A stretch of DNA of 64,000 nucleotides. It comes from GCA-002708145 sp045562755 (lineage in GTDB: Bacteria; Chloroflexota; Dehalococcoidia; Lucifugimonadales; Lucifugimonadaceae). A model generated the notes under the pieces. That model was not told where the DNA came from, did not search any database, and worked only from the letters and a program-made list of their open reading frames with translations. Shown here piece after piece: positions 26,389-35,078 of the stretch. Location: positions 92,616 through 156,615 of the forward strand of contig JBJKVF010000004.1 of NCBI GenBank assembly GCA_045562755.1, given 5' to 3'. The position numbers were made by a program, and so were the translations under genes. Every line of letters begins with the position of its first letter. Within the stretch, counting starts at the first letter, position 1.

Positions 26389-27375
26389 ATGAAAAAAAAG
26401 ATTTTAATAACTGATTATGTTTGGCCTAGTATTGCTCCTGAAAAAAAAATACTTGAGGAAGCTGGCTATGAAGTAGTTCTACCTCCTGATGATACTGAAT
26501 CAACTTTAATTGAGTATGCTAAAGATGTGCATGCTATTATTTTTTGTTTTGGAAAAGTTACAGCAAAAGTATTAGAAAGTGCCAAAAAATGCATGGTTGT
26601 TTCAAGGTATGGGATTGGTGTAGATAATATTGATCTTAGCAAAGCTACGGAACTTGGTTTAGTTGTTACTAACGTACCAGATTATTGTACTGATGAAGTA
26701 GCAGATCATGCATTAGGTATGCTTTTGTCTTTAAATAAAAATATGTTTGCTCATACTAATGAAATTTGCGCAGGAAAATGGGACAAAATTAAACTTGATT
26801 TCCCAGGTCATAGATTATCTGATTCTGTACTTGGAATAGTAGGCTACGGAAGAATAGGAAAAGCATTAGAAAAAAAGGCATCAATGCTAGGTATTAAAGT
26901 ATTGGTTTACAGTAGAAGTTTAGTAGAAAATAGTAAAACCAATTTTGGTTCTTCAGTTTCATTAGATTATTTATTATTAAATTCAAACTTTATTTCACTT
27001 CATTTACCTTTGAATGAAGACACTAAAAATATTATAAGTAAAAATCGTATACTAAAAATGAAAAAAAACACTATTTTAATTAATTGCTCACGTGGTGGGC
27101 TTGTAGATGAAAAAGCCATAGGCGAAGCACTTCAGAATGGCCATTTATTTGGTGCCGGATTTGATGTGTTAGAGGATACTCCTCCTCCAAATAATTCAAT
27201 TTTATTTAAACAAAAAAATATCATTCTTACACCCCATAGTGCTTTCTACTCTGAAGAATCAACATTGGATCTTGAAATTAAAACGGCCAATGAAGTTGTA
27301 AGAGTCCTTAATGGCAGCATGCCAAATAATCTTGTTAATAAAGAAGTAATTGGTAAATCCAGGATAGGATTATAA
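26389..27375 (+). CDS. D-2-hydroxyacid dehydrogenase (phosphoglycerate dehydrogenase/CtBP-like)
   Basis: NAD-dependent oxidoreductase on 2-oxo/2-hydroxy acids. The 328-residue protein has GYGRIG (152-157) for NAD, the substrate Arg in NCSRGGLVD (R235), the acidic DVLEDTPP (E262) and the catalytic His in LTPHSAF (H283). It is complete, unlike the paralogue-like gene at 16,697. Only two bases separate it from the activator gene and none from the TIM-barrel gene after it, so it is part of the same operon. A role in processing an acid released by demethylation is possible. Confidence 0.9.
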   Translation: MKKKILITDYVWPSIAPEKKILEEAGYEVVLPPDDTESTLIEYAKDVHAIIFCFGKVTAKVLESAKKCMVVSRYGIGVDNIDLSKATELGLVVTNVPDYCTDEVADHALGMLLSLNKNMFAHTNEICAGKWDKIKLDFPGHRLSDSVLGIVGYGRIGKALEKKASMLGIKVLVYSRSLVENSKTNFGSSVSLDYLLLNSNFISLHLPLNEDTKNIISKNRILKMKKNTILINCSRGGLVDEKAIGEALQNGHLFGAGFDVLEDTPPPNNSILFKQKNIILTPHSAFYSEESTLDLEIKTANEVVRVLNGSMPNNLVNKEVIGKSRIGL

Positions 27376-28191
27376 ATGCTTAAGTTTGGATTCTCAACTT
27401 ATGCTATGAAAAAGCTTGATCCTTATTCTGCTGTAAAGATAATTGCAGATTCTGGTTATCAATATATTGAAATATGTGTTGCAGATGATTGGCCGTCATC
27501 TCCAGATAAATTTCACCTCAATAATCAGAAAAATTTATTAAGCACTATAAATGATTTAGGCCTTATAAGTAAACATACTTTTGGTTTTTTAGATATATGT
27601 GACAAATCAGATAAAAATTTAGATAATATCAAAAAAAAATTTGATATGGCAAATGTTCTAAATAATACATCATCAAACCCTATAATAACCTCAACATTGG
27701 GTAATTCTGCACCTAAATGGGAATCTGGGAAAAATATTATATGTCATGAATTAATTAGAATTGCTGATCTGGCAAATGAATATGGAATAATTTTAGCTGT
27801 TGAACCTCATGCAGGCACTGATTTTGAGTCTCCTGAAAAGGCTTCATGGCTGATAAAAAATGTTAATCATAAAAATATATCATTGGACTTAGATATTTCT
27901 CATTTTATAGTTGAAGGATATAATATGACTAAATGCTTTGAAATGTGTGCCGAAATATCATCTGTAATTCATATAAAAGATGGATACAAGGTAGAAGATC
28001 AGATTCATTATTGCTTAACAGGCGATGGTCAGATTAATGTTAATAAGTTTATAAAACTTATCAAGAATCATAAGTTAGAAAGTTTTCCTGTTTTTAGCGA
28101 AGTAAGTTTACAACAATCACTCTTAGATACTTATGATCCTGAAATAGTAGCAAAATATTGTTATAAGATATTAGATCAATCGCAAAGTTAA
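27376..28191 (+). CDS. Sugar phosphate isomerase/epimerase-family TIM-barrel protein
   Basis: AP-endonuclease-2/xylose-isomerase-like TIM barrel that usually isomerises or cleaves sugars, inositols or hydroxy acids using a divalent metal. The 271-residue protein has YQYIEICVAD near the N-terminus, the metal Glu in VEPHAGTDFE near 141, the aspartate/histidine strand SLDLDISHFI near 172 and a final Glu in FSEVSLQQ near 245. It starts directly at the stop of the dehydrogenase gene. It ends five bases from the convergent sulfatase gene. The substrate is unknown, and the operon context suggests a sugar-derived acid. Confidence 0.85.
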   Translation: MLKFGFSTYAMKKLDPYSAVKIIADSGYQYIEICVADDWPSSPDKFHLNNQKNLLSTINDLGLISKHTFGFLDICDKSDKNLDNIKKKFDMANVLNNTSSNPIITSTLGNSAPKWESGKNIICHELIRIADLANEYGIILAVEPHAGTDFESPEKASWLIKNVNHKNISLDLDISHFIVEGYNMTKCFEMCAEISSVIHIKDGYKVEDQIHYCLTGDGQINVNKFIKLIKNHKLESFPVFSEVSLQQSLLDTYDPEIVAKYCYKILDQSQS

Positions 28192-28196
28192 ATAAC

Positions 28197-29600
28197 CTAG
28201 AAGTATTTACCTTTTCCAGATAATTTTCTAATTATTGACCTAATGTTTTGATCATAAATAATTTTGTTTTTTAATTTATCGGGATCTCCCCATAAATTAA
28301 GTAATTTTGAGGCTAAATCTTTTATGATTCCTTTGAATTCAGGCTTTATTGATAAGTTATTGTATTCATTTGGATCTTCATTAAGATTATAAAGTTCTAA
28401 TTCGGGTTTATTTCCATATTCATAAATTAATTTCCACTTATCTTTACGTACCATTCCTATAGGATTCGTAGTACCATGCGCAAAGTATTCAGAAATAACA
28501 TGATCTTTTAATTTAGTATCATTACTATTTTTCAGGCAATCAAGTAAAGATTGCCCGTCATAGTCATACTCACTTAAATCAATATTTGCAGCATCAAGTA
28601 TTGTTGGAAAAATATCTAGGTTTGAGACTGGTTTATCTATTTTATTTATAGGGAATTTTTTATTTACAATTTGTAATGGTACTTTAACAGATTCATCATA
28701 AAAACTCATTTTTCTCCATAAACCATGTTCTCCTAGCATGTCACCATGATCCGAGGTGTATATGATAATTGTATTATCAATAAGTTTATTTTCTTCAAGA
28801 GCATTTATAAGATTACCAATTTTTTCGTCTAGAAATGTACATAAACCATAATATGCTGCAATTGATTTTCTTACTTGAATCTCATCCCAATTATGATCCA
28901 ATCCAAACATTTTTCTTAATCTCTTTGAATGATTTCCTAATTTATCGATATCACTTGGAAGATGCTGAGGCATCTGAATATTATCAGGGAAATATTGGTC
29001 GAAATACTTTTTAGGAACTTTAAATGGGAAATGAGGGGCTATAAACCCTACGCACAATGCAAAGGGTTTTTTATGTCTATTTTTATCAGATAAAAAATTG
29101 ATACTTTTTTTTTCTATTTCATTATCAGCTTCTATCATAGAGCTACTTCCCTCGCCTGCTTCATCAATATGATTCCATGGTTTTGTTGCTTTATTTATAC
29201 CTTCGTCCCATCGATAATGCTCGAGCGGTTCAGCTATATGTGGGTCATAAGAGAGGTTCTTCTCAAATCCATGGAGGTTATCTTGTCCCACTAGATGCAT
29301 TTTCCCGCTAAGTACTGCATCATAACCATTATTACGTAATATGTAAGGCCATGTAATTTTATCTGATGGTATTGCTTTAGTGTTATCCCAAATTTCATTT
29401 TTTGAAACATATTGTCCTGTCATAAAAGATGCTCTTGAGGGAACACATAGAGGAGAGTTACAGTAATTATTTGTAAATGTTACTCCTTTGTCTGATAACT
29501 TATCCATATTGGGAGTCTTGATAATTGGATGCCCATAAGCTGAGGAAAACTTAGCAGAATGCTCATCAGACATAATAATTAAAAAGTTAGGTTGATTCAT
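28197..29600 (-). CDS. Sulfatase (arylsulfatase/choline-sulfatase-like)
   Basis: Hydrolyses sulfate esters. The 467-residue protein has the metal Asp/Glu/His region SDEH near 11-14, the formylglycine signature CVPSR (52-56) continuing ASFMTGQY, and a metal/catalytic strand YTSDHGDMLGEHG near 283-295. The Cys-type signature needs a formylglycine-generating enzyme, which is not in the window. No signal peptide is visible, so the enzyme is likely cytoplasmic. It is a single gene converging on the corrinoid operon. It could release sulfate from algal or choline-type esters. Confidence 0.9.
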   Translation of the reverse strand: MNQPNFLIIMSDEHSAKFSSAYGHPIIKTPNMDKLSDKGVTFTNNYCNSPLCVPSRASFMTGQYVSKNEIWDNTKAIPSDKITWPYILRNNGYDAVLSGKMHLVGQDNLHGFEKNLSYDPHIAEPLEHYRWDEGINKATKPWNHIDEAGEGSSSMIEADNEIEKKSINFLSDKNRHKKPFALCVGFIAPHFPFKVPKKYFDQYFPDNIQMPQHLPSDIDKLGNHSKRLRKMFGLDHNWDEIQVRKSIAAYYGLCTFLDEKIGNLINALEENKLIDNTIIIYTSDHGDMLGEHGLWRKMSFYDESVKVPLQIVNKKFPINKIDKPVSNLDIFPTILDAANIDLSEYDYDGQSLLDCLKNSNDTKLKDHVISEYFAHGTTNPIGMVRKDKWKLIYEYGNKPELELYNLNEDPNEYNNLSIKPEFKGIIKDLASKLLNLWGDPDKLKNKIIYDQNIRSIIRKLSGKGKYF

Positions 29601-29694
29601 AATATTAATACTATTCTATGATAATTGTAAAAGAAATAGTATAAATATTTACATAGCTGATTTAAGCAAAATAAAGAAGTAAGGTAAAAAAGTT

Positions 29695-29874
29695 TTAATT
29701 TTTTGGGTGGGATTCCCTACGTTTATAAAGCAAGGGGGAAGTAGAATATATTTCTGATACATCAGTGTTGTGCGATGAAACATAATCACCTAATAGTTTA
29801 CCTTGTTCAATTTCTTCCGGTGAAGCAATATACGTGTAGACAAAATTTTTGAAGTTTCTTATAACATTAGACAT
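29695..29874 (-). CDS. Small hypothetical protein (59 aa)
   Basis: A short open frame, ATG at 29,874 to TAA at 29,695, preceded by AAAGGAACC about 10 bases upstream as a ribosome-binding site. It encodes a charged helical protein: VIRNFKNFVYTYIASPEEI (about 4-22), then GKLLGDYVSSHNTDVSEIYS and a basic tail ending ESHPKN. It fills an otherwise empty 480-base gap, and the -10-like TATAAT at 29,924-29,919 plus palindromic sites lie just upstream. I recognise no family. Coding status is inferred from start, ribosome site and amino-acid composition. Confidence 0.6.
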   Translation of the reverse strand: MSNVIRNFKNFVYTYIASPEEIEQGKLLGDYVSSHNTDVSEIYSTSPLLYKRRESHPKN

Positions 29875-29918
29875 TTATTAATTTGGTTCCTTTCATACTT
29901 ATAAATGTATATATATTT

Positions 29919-29957
29919 ATTATAATACAAATTTGTGAAAAAAGTACGAAATTCGTA
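29919..29957 (-). promoter_or_regulatory. Promoter with palindromic operator-like sites upstream of the 59-aa gene
   Basis: A TATAAT lies on the minus strand at 29,924-29,919. Two palindromes overlap its upstream side: ACAAATTTGT (29,927-29,936) and TACGAAATTCGTA (29,945-29,957, six-base arms around one base). They cover the spacer and the -35 region, where a repressor would compete with RNA polymerase. No good -35 hexamer is visible, consistent with regulated initiation. The regulator is unknown. Confidence 0.5.
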
Positions 29958-30015
29958 TTAAATTATGGTTATTTAACATATTATTAACAAATGCTTCAAT
30001 AAATATTAGCATAAT

Positions 30016-30027
30016 TACGAAATTCAT
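30016..30027. promoter_or_regulatory. Second copy of the TACGAAATTC element
   Basis: TACGAAATTCAT repeats ten bases of the palindrome at 29,945 about 70 bases further away, with a degenerate right arm. It lies between the 59-aa gene's promoter and the 3' end of the metal transporter gene. It may be a secondary operator for the same regulator. In sequence this AT-rich, a chance match cannot be excluded. Confidence 0.35.
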
Positions 30028-30079
30028 AATTATTAAATGTTTATATGATGTTAATTATACTTAGGGGTCTTTTTTTATA

Positions 30080-30835
30080 CTAATACCATAAAAAAGAAGT
30101 AAAATTAGTGCCAATTATTATATCTGATAATAATATTAGACCTAAAAATACACTTACTATACCTAATATATTAGTGATGAAAATCATGGTTTTTGCTGAG
30201 TCAATTTGCCTTAATGGTGCGAAAAATATTATTGATATAAAGCTCATTGAAAATATAGTCCCTATGGAAAAAAATATAAGAAATGTAATACCTTGGAAAA
30301 AACTTGATTGATTGGGTAATAAAACAAGCATTAATGCTCCAGTGCCTGCTAATCCATGTAACATGCCTATAAAAAAAGACTTAGGCCTTATAAAAGGAAG
30401 TATATTAAAAAAATAATGACTTTCTTCATGATTTTCATTTTTTCTTTCATTTTTCATATGAGAAGTATGTATGGCATTTTTTTTATTATTGTGGGTATGG
30501 AAATAATTGCTTTGACGAATATTTCTTATAATAATTTGAAGTCCTAAAAATATGAGCATAAATCCCACTAAAATTTCAAAAAAAATCGATAAATTGTTTA
30601 TATTGTCCAATAATTGATCTTTTAGGATTAGAATAATTGAGCCAAGCAATAGTAATGGTAATGAATGGCCTAGCCCCCAGGAAATGCCTACCCAGATTAT
30701 GTTAAATAGCTTGTTGTTAGTATTCTTAATTGTTGCAATTGCAATAACATGATCTCCTTCAAGTGCGTGTTTGAAACCAATTAGGATTCCTAAGAATATA
30801 GCTGATGTAAATGTTAAATTATTGTCAATAGTCAT
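30080..30835 (-). CDS. NiCoT/UreH-like nickel or cobalt transporter
   Basis: Membrane transporter related to HupE/UreH and the NiCoT family. The 251-residue protein has about six hydrophobic segments and the family metal signature HX4DH (H23, D28, H29 in KHALEGDHV), with a GHSLPL segment near 57-62 and HGLAGTG in a later helix. A cytoplasmic loop at about 115-145 is rich in histidine (YFHTHNNKK, HTSHMKN, HEESH), typical of metal handling. Nickel for a LarA-like racemase (48,939) or cobalt for the corrinoid pathway are both possible cargos. A gap of 72 bases separates it from the divergent dehydrogenase gene. Confidence 0.8.
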   Translation of the reverse strand: MTIDNNLTFTSAIFLGILIGFKHALEGDHVIAIATIKNTNNKLFNIIWVGISWGLGHSLPLLLLGSIILILKDQLLDNINNLSIFFEILVGFMLIFLGLQIIIRNIRQSNYFHTHNNKKNAIHTSHMKNERKNENHEESHYFFNILPFIRPKSFFIGMLHGLAGTGALMLVLLPNQSSFFQGITFLIFFSIGTIFSMSFISIIFFAPLRQIDSAKTMIFITNILGIVSVFLGLILLSDIIIGTNFTSFLWY

Positions 30836-30907
30836 GTTAAATAAATTGCATATTAAATAATTTTATATATTAATATATATAAATAGAATATTATTTGGAC
30901 ATAATTT

Positions 30908-31996
30908 ATGGAAAAAGTTAAGATATTAGTTTTACCTGGTGACGGTATTGGGCCGGAGATAGTTGATAGTGCTAAGGATATTATTTTTTGTCTAAAAGAT
31001 TTATTTGGAATGAAATTTGAATTATCCTATTATGATATTGGATTCAAAGCACTTAAGGAAAAAGGTACAACTTTCCCCACTGAAATTTTGAATTTAGCAC
31101 AAAAATTTCACGGGCTTATACTTGGACCTGTATCTCATCTTGACTACCCTCCACCTGAAAAAGGAGGTATTAATCCATCTGCAGAAATAGTTACTAAGCT
31201 AGATCTTTATGCAAATCTTCGTCCAGCTAAATCAAGAAAAGGTATATTAACAAAAAACGGTAAATCTATAGATCTTTTAATAGTTAGGCAAAGAACAGAA
31301 GGTTTTTATTCAGATAGGAATATGTATATTGGATCAGGTGAATATATGCCTACCCCAGACATAGCTTTATCTACTAGAAAAATTACAAGGTATGAGTCTG
31401 AAAGGATAGCAAAAGTTGCTTTTGAACAAGCGATGGGAAGAAATAAAAAAGTAACAGCTGTTCATAAGGCTAATGTATTCAGAATATCCGATGGATTGTT
31501 TATAGAATCTGTCCGTAAAATAAGAAAAAGATATCCTGACATCCATTACAATGAAGAGCTTGTTGACGCAACAGCGGCAAATTTAATTCGTAATTCAGAT
31601 GATTATGATGTAATTGTTACAACTAATATGTTTGGTGATATTCTTTCCGATGAGGCTTCAGAAATATCTGGAAGTTTAGGTATAGGCGCAGGAATAAACT
31701 TTGGTGAAAAATTAGTAGTTGCACAAGCTCAACATGGATCAGCACCTGATTTAGCTGGAAAAAATATTGCCAACCCCTCTTCTATAATTTTATCAGTAAG
31801 CATGATGTTTGCTTGGATAGGACATAAATATAAAATAAATGATATTATCGAATGCTCTAAATTAATTGATAAATCTATGGATTTTGTTTTAAGTGATAAA
31901 AAATTGCGAACAAAAGACTTAGGTGGTAATCTTTCCACAAAAGAGTTTACTAAAAATTTAATTAGTGTTATATCTAAAGTAAATAAAACAATATAA
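30908..31996 (+). CDS. Isocitrate/isopropylmalate dehydrogenase-family enzyme
   Basis: NAD(P)-dependent oxidative decarboxylase of a 2-hydroxy-dicarboxylate. The 362-residue protein has LPGDGIGPEIV (9-19), the substrate-arm Arg residues in YANLRPAKS and VRQRTEGFYS, the catalytic Lys in HKANVFR (about 181), and the metal Asp residues in NMFGDILSDEASE. Compared with 3-isopropylmalate dehydrogenase the insertion EKGGINPSAE replaces the usual region, resembling tartrate dehydrogenase/decarboxylase or homoisocitrate dehydrogenase relatives. The true substrate (isopropylmalate, tartrate, malate) is uncertain. No leuA, leuC or leuD is in the window. Confidence 0.85.
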   Translation: MEKVKILVLPGDGIGPEIVDSAKDIIFCLKDLFGMKFELSYYDIGFKALKEKGTTFPTEILNLAQKFHGLILGPVSHLDYPPPEKGGINPSAEIVTKLDLYANLRPAKSRKGILTKNGKSIDLLIVRQRTEGFYSDRNMYIGSGEYMPTPDIALSTRKITRYESERIAKVAFEQAMGRNKKVTAVHKANVFRISDGLFIESVRKIRKRYPDIHYNEELVDATAANLIRNSDDYDVIVTTNMFGDILSDEASEISGSLGIGAGINFGEKLVVAQAQHGSAPDLAGKNIANPSSIILSVSMMFAWIGHKYKINDIIECSKLIDKSMDFVLSDKKLRTKDLGGNLSTKEFTKNLISVISKVNKTI

Positions 31997-32094
31997 TTTA
32001 GTTATTTAATATTTATGAAACATAAATTTAATTATTATGAAATAACTTAAGGCTAAAATAATTTAATAATCAAAAAAAACTCTAGGAGTAAAAT

Positions 32095-32448
32095 ATGGTA
32101 AAAATAGAAGCAATCATAAGACCAGAAAAAATGAATGCAGTTATTGATGCTGTCACTGAAGCTGGCGCAACTGGATATCATGTTGTTAATGTTACTGGTA
32201 AAGGAACTCAGCAGGGAGTCGAAGTTATGACTGGTAGAGGCACTACAATGACAACTAGATCAGCATTGCCAAAAACTTTGTTATCACTTATTGTAGATGA
32301 CAAGAAAAAAGATTCTGTTGTAAAAGCACTAATTGAATCTGCAAAATCTGGTAAAGATGGTCAAATCGGTGATGGAAAAATTTTTATTTCACCAGTATCA
32401 GAAGTTATTAGAGTCCGAACAGGCGAAACTAATGGATCAGCTCTTTAG
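32095..32448 (+). CDS. PII-family nitrogen regulatory protein
   Basis: Trimeric sensor of ATP/ADP and 2-oxoglutarate. The 117-residue protein has the N-terminal KIEAIIRPEKMNAVIDA, the B-loop-like GDGKIFI near 94-100 and the RVRTGE strand near 106-111. The T-loop (about 36-57) reads GTQQGVEVMTGRGTTM and has no Tyr at the uridylylation position of GlnB/GlnK, so it is regulated, if at all, without that modification. It is preceded by ACTCTAGGAG as a ribosome site. No ammonium transporter or glnA lies next to it, so its target is unclear. Confidence 0.88.
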   Translation: MVKIEAIIRPEKMNAVIDAVTEAGATGYHVVNVTGKGTQQGVEVMTGRGTTMTTRSALPKTLLSLIVDDKKKDSVVKALIESAKSGKDGQIGDGKIFISPVSEVIRVRTGETNGSAL

Positions 32449-32454
32449 TTTTAT

Positions 32455-33258
32455 TTGTTTATATTAATTCCCCCATCAGAAGGAAAAAATTCTTCTGATG
32501 ATGAACTAAAATTTTCATTAGAGAAATTATCGTTTAATTCTTTAAATGTTAGTAGAACTAAAATAATTGAATATTTGCGTGAAAATAATCTTTCTAGAGA
32601 AAATTATGCTTCAATTTTTGATATTTCATCTCGTAATTATGAAAAAATTAATGCAATAAACTCAAAGATTGAAAACTCAAAAGTGTTATCATCTATTGAA
32701 AGGTATACAGGAGTTTTATACGATTATCTTGATTATTCTAATTTAGATGAAGTGGTAAAAAATAAATTTAATAATTCAGTTGTAATTTTTTCTGCTCTCT
32801 TTGGTTTATTACGCCCAGAGGATAAAATACCAAATTACAAATTAAAAATGGCTACTAAATTATTTGATGAAAAAAAATTATCAAAATATTGGAATATAGC
32901 TATAACTAGTGTTCTTAAGGAGTTATTGAATGATCAAATAGTTTGTAATTTATTGCCTAATGAATTCATGCTTGCTTTTGATACAAAAAAAATTACACCA
33001 AGGTATGAGCTAACATTTTCATTTTTGCAGGAGAATAAGCTAGGTGAATTAAAATCTATTACTCATTGGACTAAAGCATTAAGAGGTTCCCTTATAAGAT
33101 ATTTGCTAACGCAAGCGAACAATTTAGACTCTATTGATGAAATAATTTCTATTTCAAAATCTTTTACTAATAAATCTCAGTATGAATATTCAAAAAGTTT
33201 GTCAAAAATTAATAAAACGGAATGCAAAATAGTATATATTAAGAAAAACGAAAAATAA
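32455..33258 (+). CDS. yaaA: YaaA-family peroxide stress protein
   Basis: DUF328/YaaA family, DNA-binding protein that limits free iron and DNA damage under peroxide stress. The 267-residue protein has FILIPPSEGKN at the N-terminus, YTGVLYDYLDY near 83-93, FSALFGLLRPEDKIPNYKLKM near 117-137 (with Tyr and Lys conserved in the family) and SITHWTKALRGSL near 201-213. It starts at a TTG (32,455-32,457), six bases after the PII stop, as no ATG fits before the conserved N-terminus. No Shine-Dalgarno site is evident, so translation may be coupled to the PII gene. Confidence 0.9.
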   Translation: MFILIPPSEGKNSSDDELKFSLEKLSFNSLNVSRTKIIEYLRENNLSRENYASIFDISSRNYEKINAINSKIENSKVLSSIERYTGVLYDYLDYSNLDEVVKNKFNNSVVIFSALFGLLRPEDKIPNYKLKMATKLFDEKKLSKYWNIAITSVLKELLNDQIVCNLLPNEFMLAFDTKKITPRYELTFSFLQENKLGELKSITHWTKALRGSLIRYLLTQANNLDSIDEIISISKSFTNKSQYEYSKSLSKINKTECKIVYIKKNEK

Positions 33259-33272
33259 TAATTCTTTTTTAG

Positions 33273-35051
33273 ATGAATAAAAATATCACATACTTTTTTA
33301 CTTTTAATATTCTTTTTCTTATATTAGTTTCTTGCACACAAAATGATTATAAATCAGTCGATTCAAAGGATAATTTAGATGAAAATACTACAACTTTAAT
33401 AGCAACAATCAATATAATCCCAACTAGTACCCCTGTAATAGTTTTACCTGTTAATATTCCAACTGCTATTCCACTTCCTACTCCTACTCCAACTCCAACT
33501 CCAACACCAACTCCAACTCCGCTTCCCACAACTGTTCCTCTTCCGTTAGCCACACCAACTACTATACCTGATCCTACCTCTACTCCTATACCTACTAGCA
33601 CTTCTGTGATAAAGCCTACGGATATACCCATCCCAACTTCTACACCAATCATTTTAAACGAATATGAAAGATTCGTTTTTAATAGCAATGTTAAGCATGT
33701 TGCTTTAAATCATGATATATTCACTATGTATTTGAACTCTGATGCCCTAACAAAGCTTACTTCAAATTATTATGATGACATCAATCCTAAATGGTCTCCA
33801 GATGGTCAAAAGATAATTTTTCAATCTAAGAGAGATTCGACTTTTTGGCAAATATGGTTGATGAATGCCGATGGTAGCATGCAAATACCATTAACTGGGC
33901 AAAATGAACCTACTATGAGTCATGTAGATGCTTCATTTTCGAGAGACGGGAATTTAATTATTTACAGTAACCTTGATAATAATGATCTATATCTTATGGA
34001 TTCTGAAGGTGGCAATAAACAAAGACTAACATATACGCCTATTGAAGAAAAAAATGCAGTAATAATAAATAATGATGAATATTTCTTATTTTTAGGTGAA
34101 AATAGAATTATCAAAATGGCATTTAATGGGATTGATACTTTTGATATAGTAAAAGATGAAAATTTCACACAAAGATTTCAAGCCTTTTCAATATCTAAAA
34201 ACGAAAAATATATTGCTGCTATTGCAGAAGAGGATTCCTTATGGCTAATTAATATTGATGGCTCAAATCCATTTCCAATATCCTATTTTGAAAACCTAAC
34301 TCAGTCAGGTAGTTTAGATTGGTCAACAAATGACAATGAAATCATGGTTAACGTTAATGGTGCTGTATGGACAGTAAATATTGAGACTAGAACTAAGAGG
34401 CAGATTACTTTTGGTAATTCTTTACAAAAATATAATGAGACAGATCCTATTCCTATATATAATTCTAAATGGGGTCCAATATATGTTCCACCCCCTCCAC
34501 CTCCTTGGGTTACATATGATATGAAATTTTTATCATATACAGAAAATAGAAAAAGAATAAATACTGATAATTTTGATGATGTTGCTGGGAAATTTATTAT
34601 CCCTAGTTGGTTAACAAACACTTCAACAGGTTACTCCATAGATACAGGCTTTAGGGTTTACATGCCCTTTTCCATGACTTACATTGAGGCGACATTTATA
34701 AGAAATCTAGATGGTTCGAAAGTTGTTGAAATCTCAAGAATTCATGAACCAACAGGTTATACATATTGGAAATATCCAATTAATCTTAAAGCTGAATCCC
34801 CAGAAGTTTATGGTATTACTGATTTTAGATTATCCATTATAGGTAATCAATTAATATTAGCAGTAGATGGTGCAACGCATATTATTCAAGGTACTCCTAT
34901 AGACTTTTCAACTGAATATTTTAAAGATGTCGAATACTTTACAAATAAGAATGAAGAATATTTGTTTCCACCAAATGATCAAGCAAAAAATGAAAATTTA
35001 ATAATTGACAGAGTTACTATTTGGGATGTTGACGAAATAGTTATACCTTAA
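33273..35051 (+). CDS. Lipoprotein with Pro/Thr linker and WD40-like (TolB/DPP-type) propeller
   Basis: A 592-residue exported protein: signal peptide with a lipobox ending ILVSC (C21), a Pro/Thr-rich linker at about 50-125 containing PTPTPTPTPTPTP, then PD40-type propeller blades (NPKWSPDGQKIIFQ near 170, WQIWLMNADGS near 191) and a distinct C-terminal domain at about 410-590 after PPPPPPW. The C-terminal part looks beta-rich and may bind sugar or another protein. It stands by itself with no obvious partner. A cell-surface sensing or binding role is an inference. Confidence 0.85.
   Translation: MNKNITYFFTFNILFLILVSCTQNDYKSVDSKDNLDENTTTLIATINIIPTSTPVIVLPVNIPTAIPLPTPTPTPTPTPTPTPLPTTVPLPLATPTTIPDPTSTPIPTSTSVIKPTDIPIPTSTPIILNEYERFVFNSNVKHVALNHDIFTMYLNSDALTKLTSNYYDDINPKWSPDGQKIIFQSKRDSTFWQIWLMNADGSMQIPLTGQNEPTMSHVDASFSRDGNLIIYSNLDNNDLYLMDSEGGNKQRLTYTPIEEKNAVIINNDEYFLFLGENRIIKMAFNGIDTFDIVKDENFTQRFQAFSISKNEKYIAAIAEEDSLWLINIDGSNPFPISYFENLTQSGSLDWSTNDNEIMVNVNGAVWTVNIETRTKRQITFGNSLQKYNETDPIPIYNSKWGPIYVPPPPPPWVTYDMKFLSYTENRKRINTDNFDDVAGKFIIPSWLTNTSTGYSIDTGFRVYMPFSMTYIEATFIRNLDGSKVVEISRIHEPTGYTYWKYPINLKAESPEVYGITDFRLSIIGNQLILAVDGATHIIQGTPIDFSTEYFKDVEYFTNKNEEYLFPPNDQAKNENLIIDRVTIWDVDEIVIP
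33481..33522 (+). repeat. Tandem six-base repeat encoding Pro-Thr
   Basis: Seven near-identical six-base units (CTCCTA, then CTCCAA with one CACCAA) within the lipoprotein gene encode PTPTPTPTPTPTP. Such repeats can expand or contract by slippage in multiples of two residues without changing frame. They form the most regular part of the proline-rich linker. Confidence 0.85.
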
Positions 35052-35078
35052 TATTGGTATTTCTAAACTGATATATAT

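Noticed and set aside
33347..33688. Val/Gly-rich minus-strand open frame
   Set aside because: It is the antisense of the Pro/Thr repeat of the lipoprotein gene.
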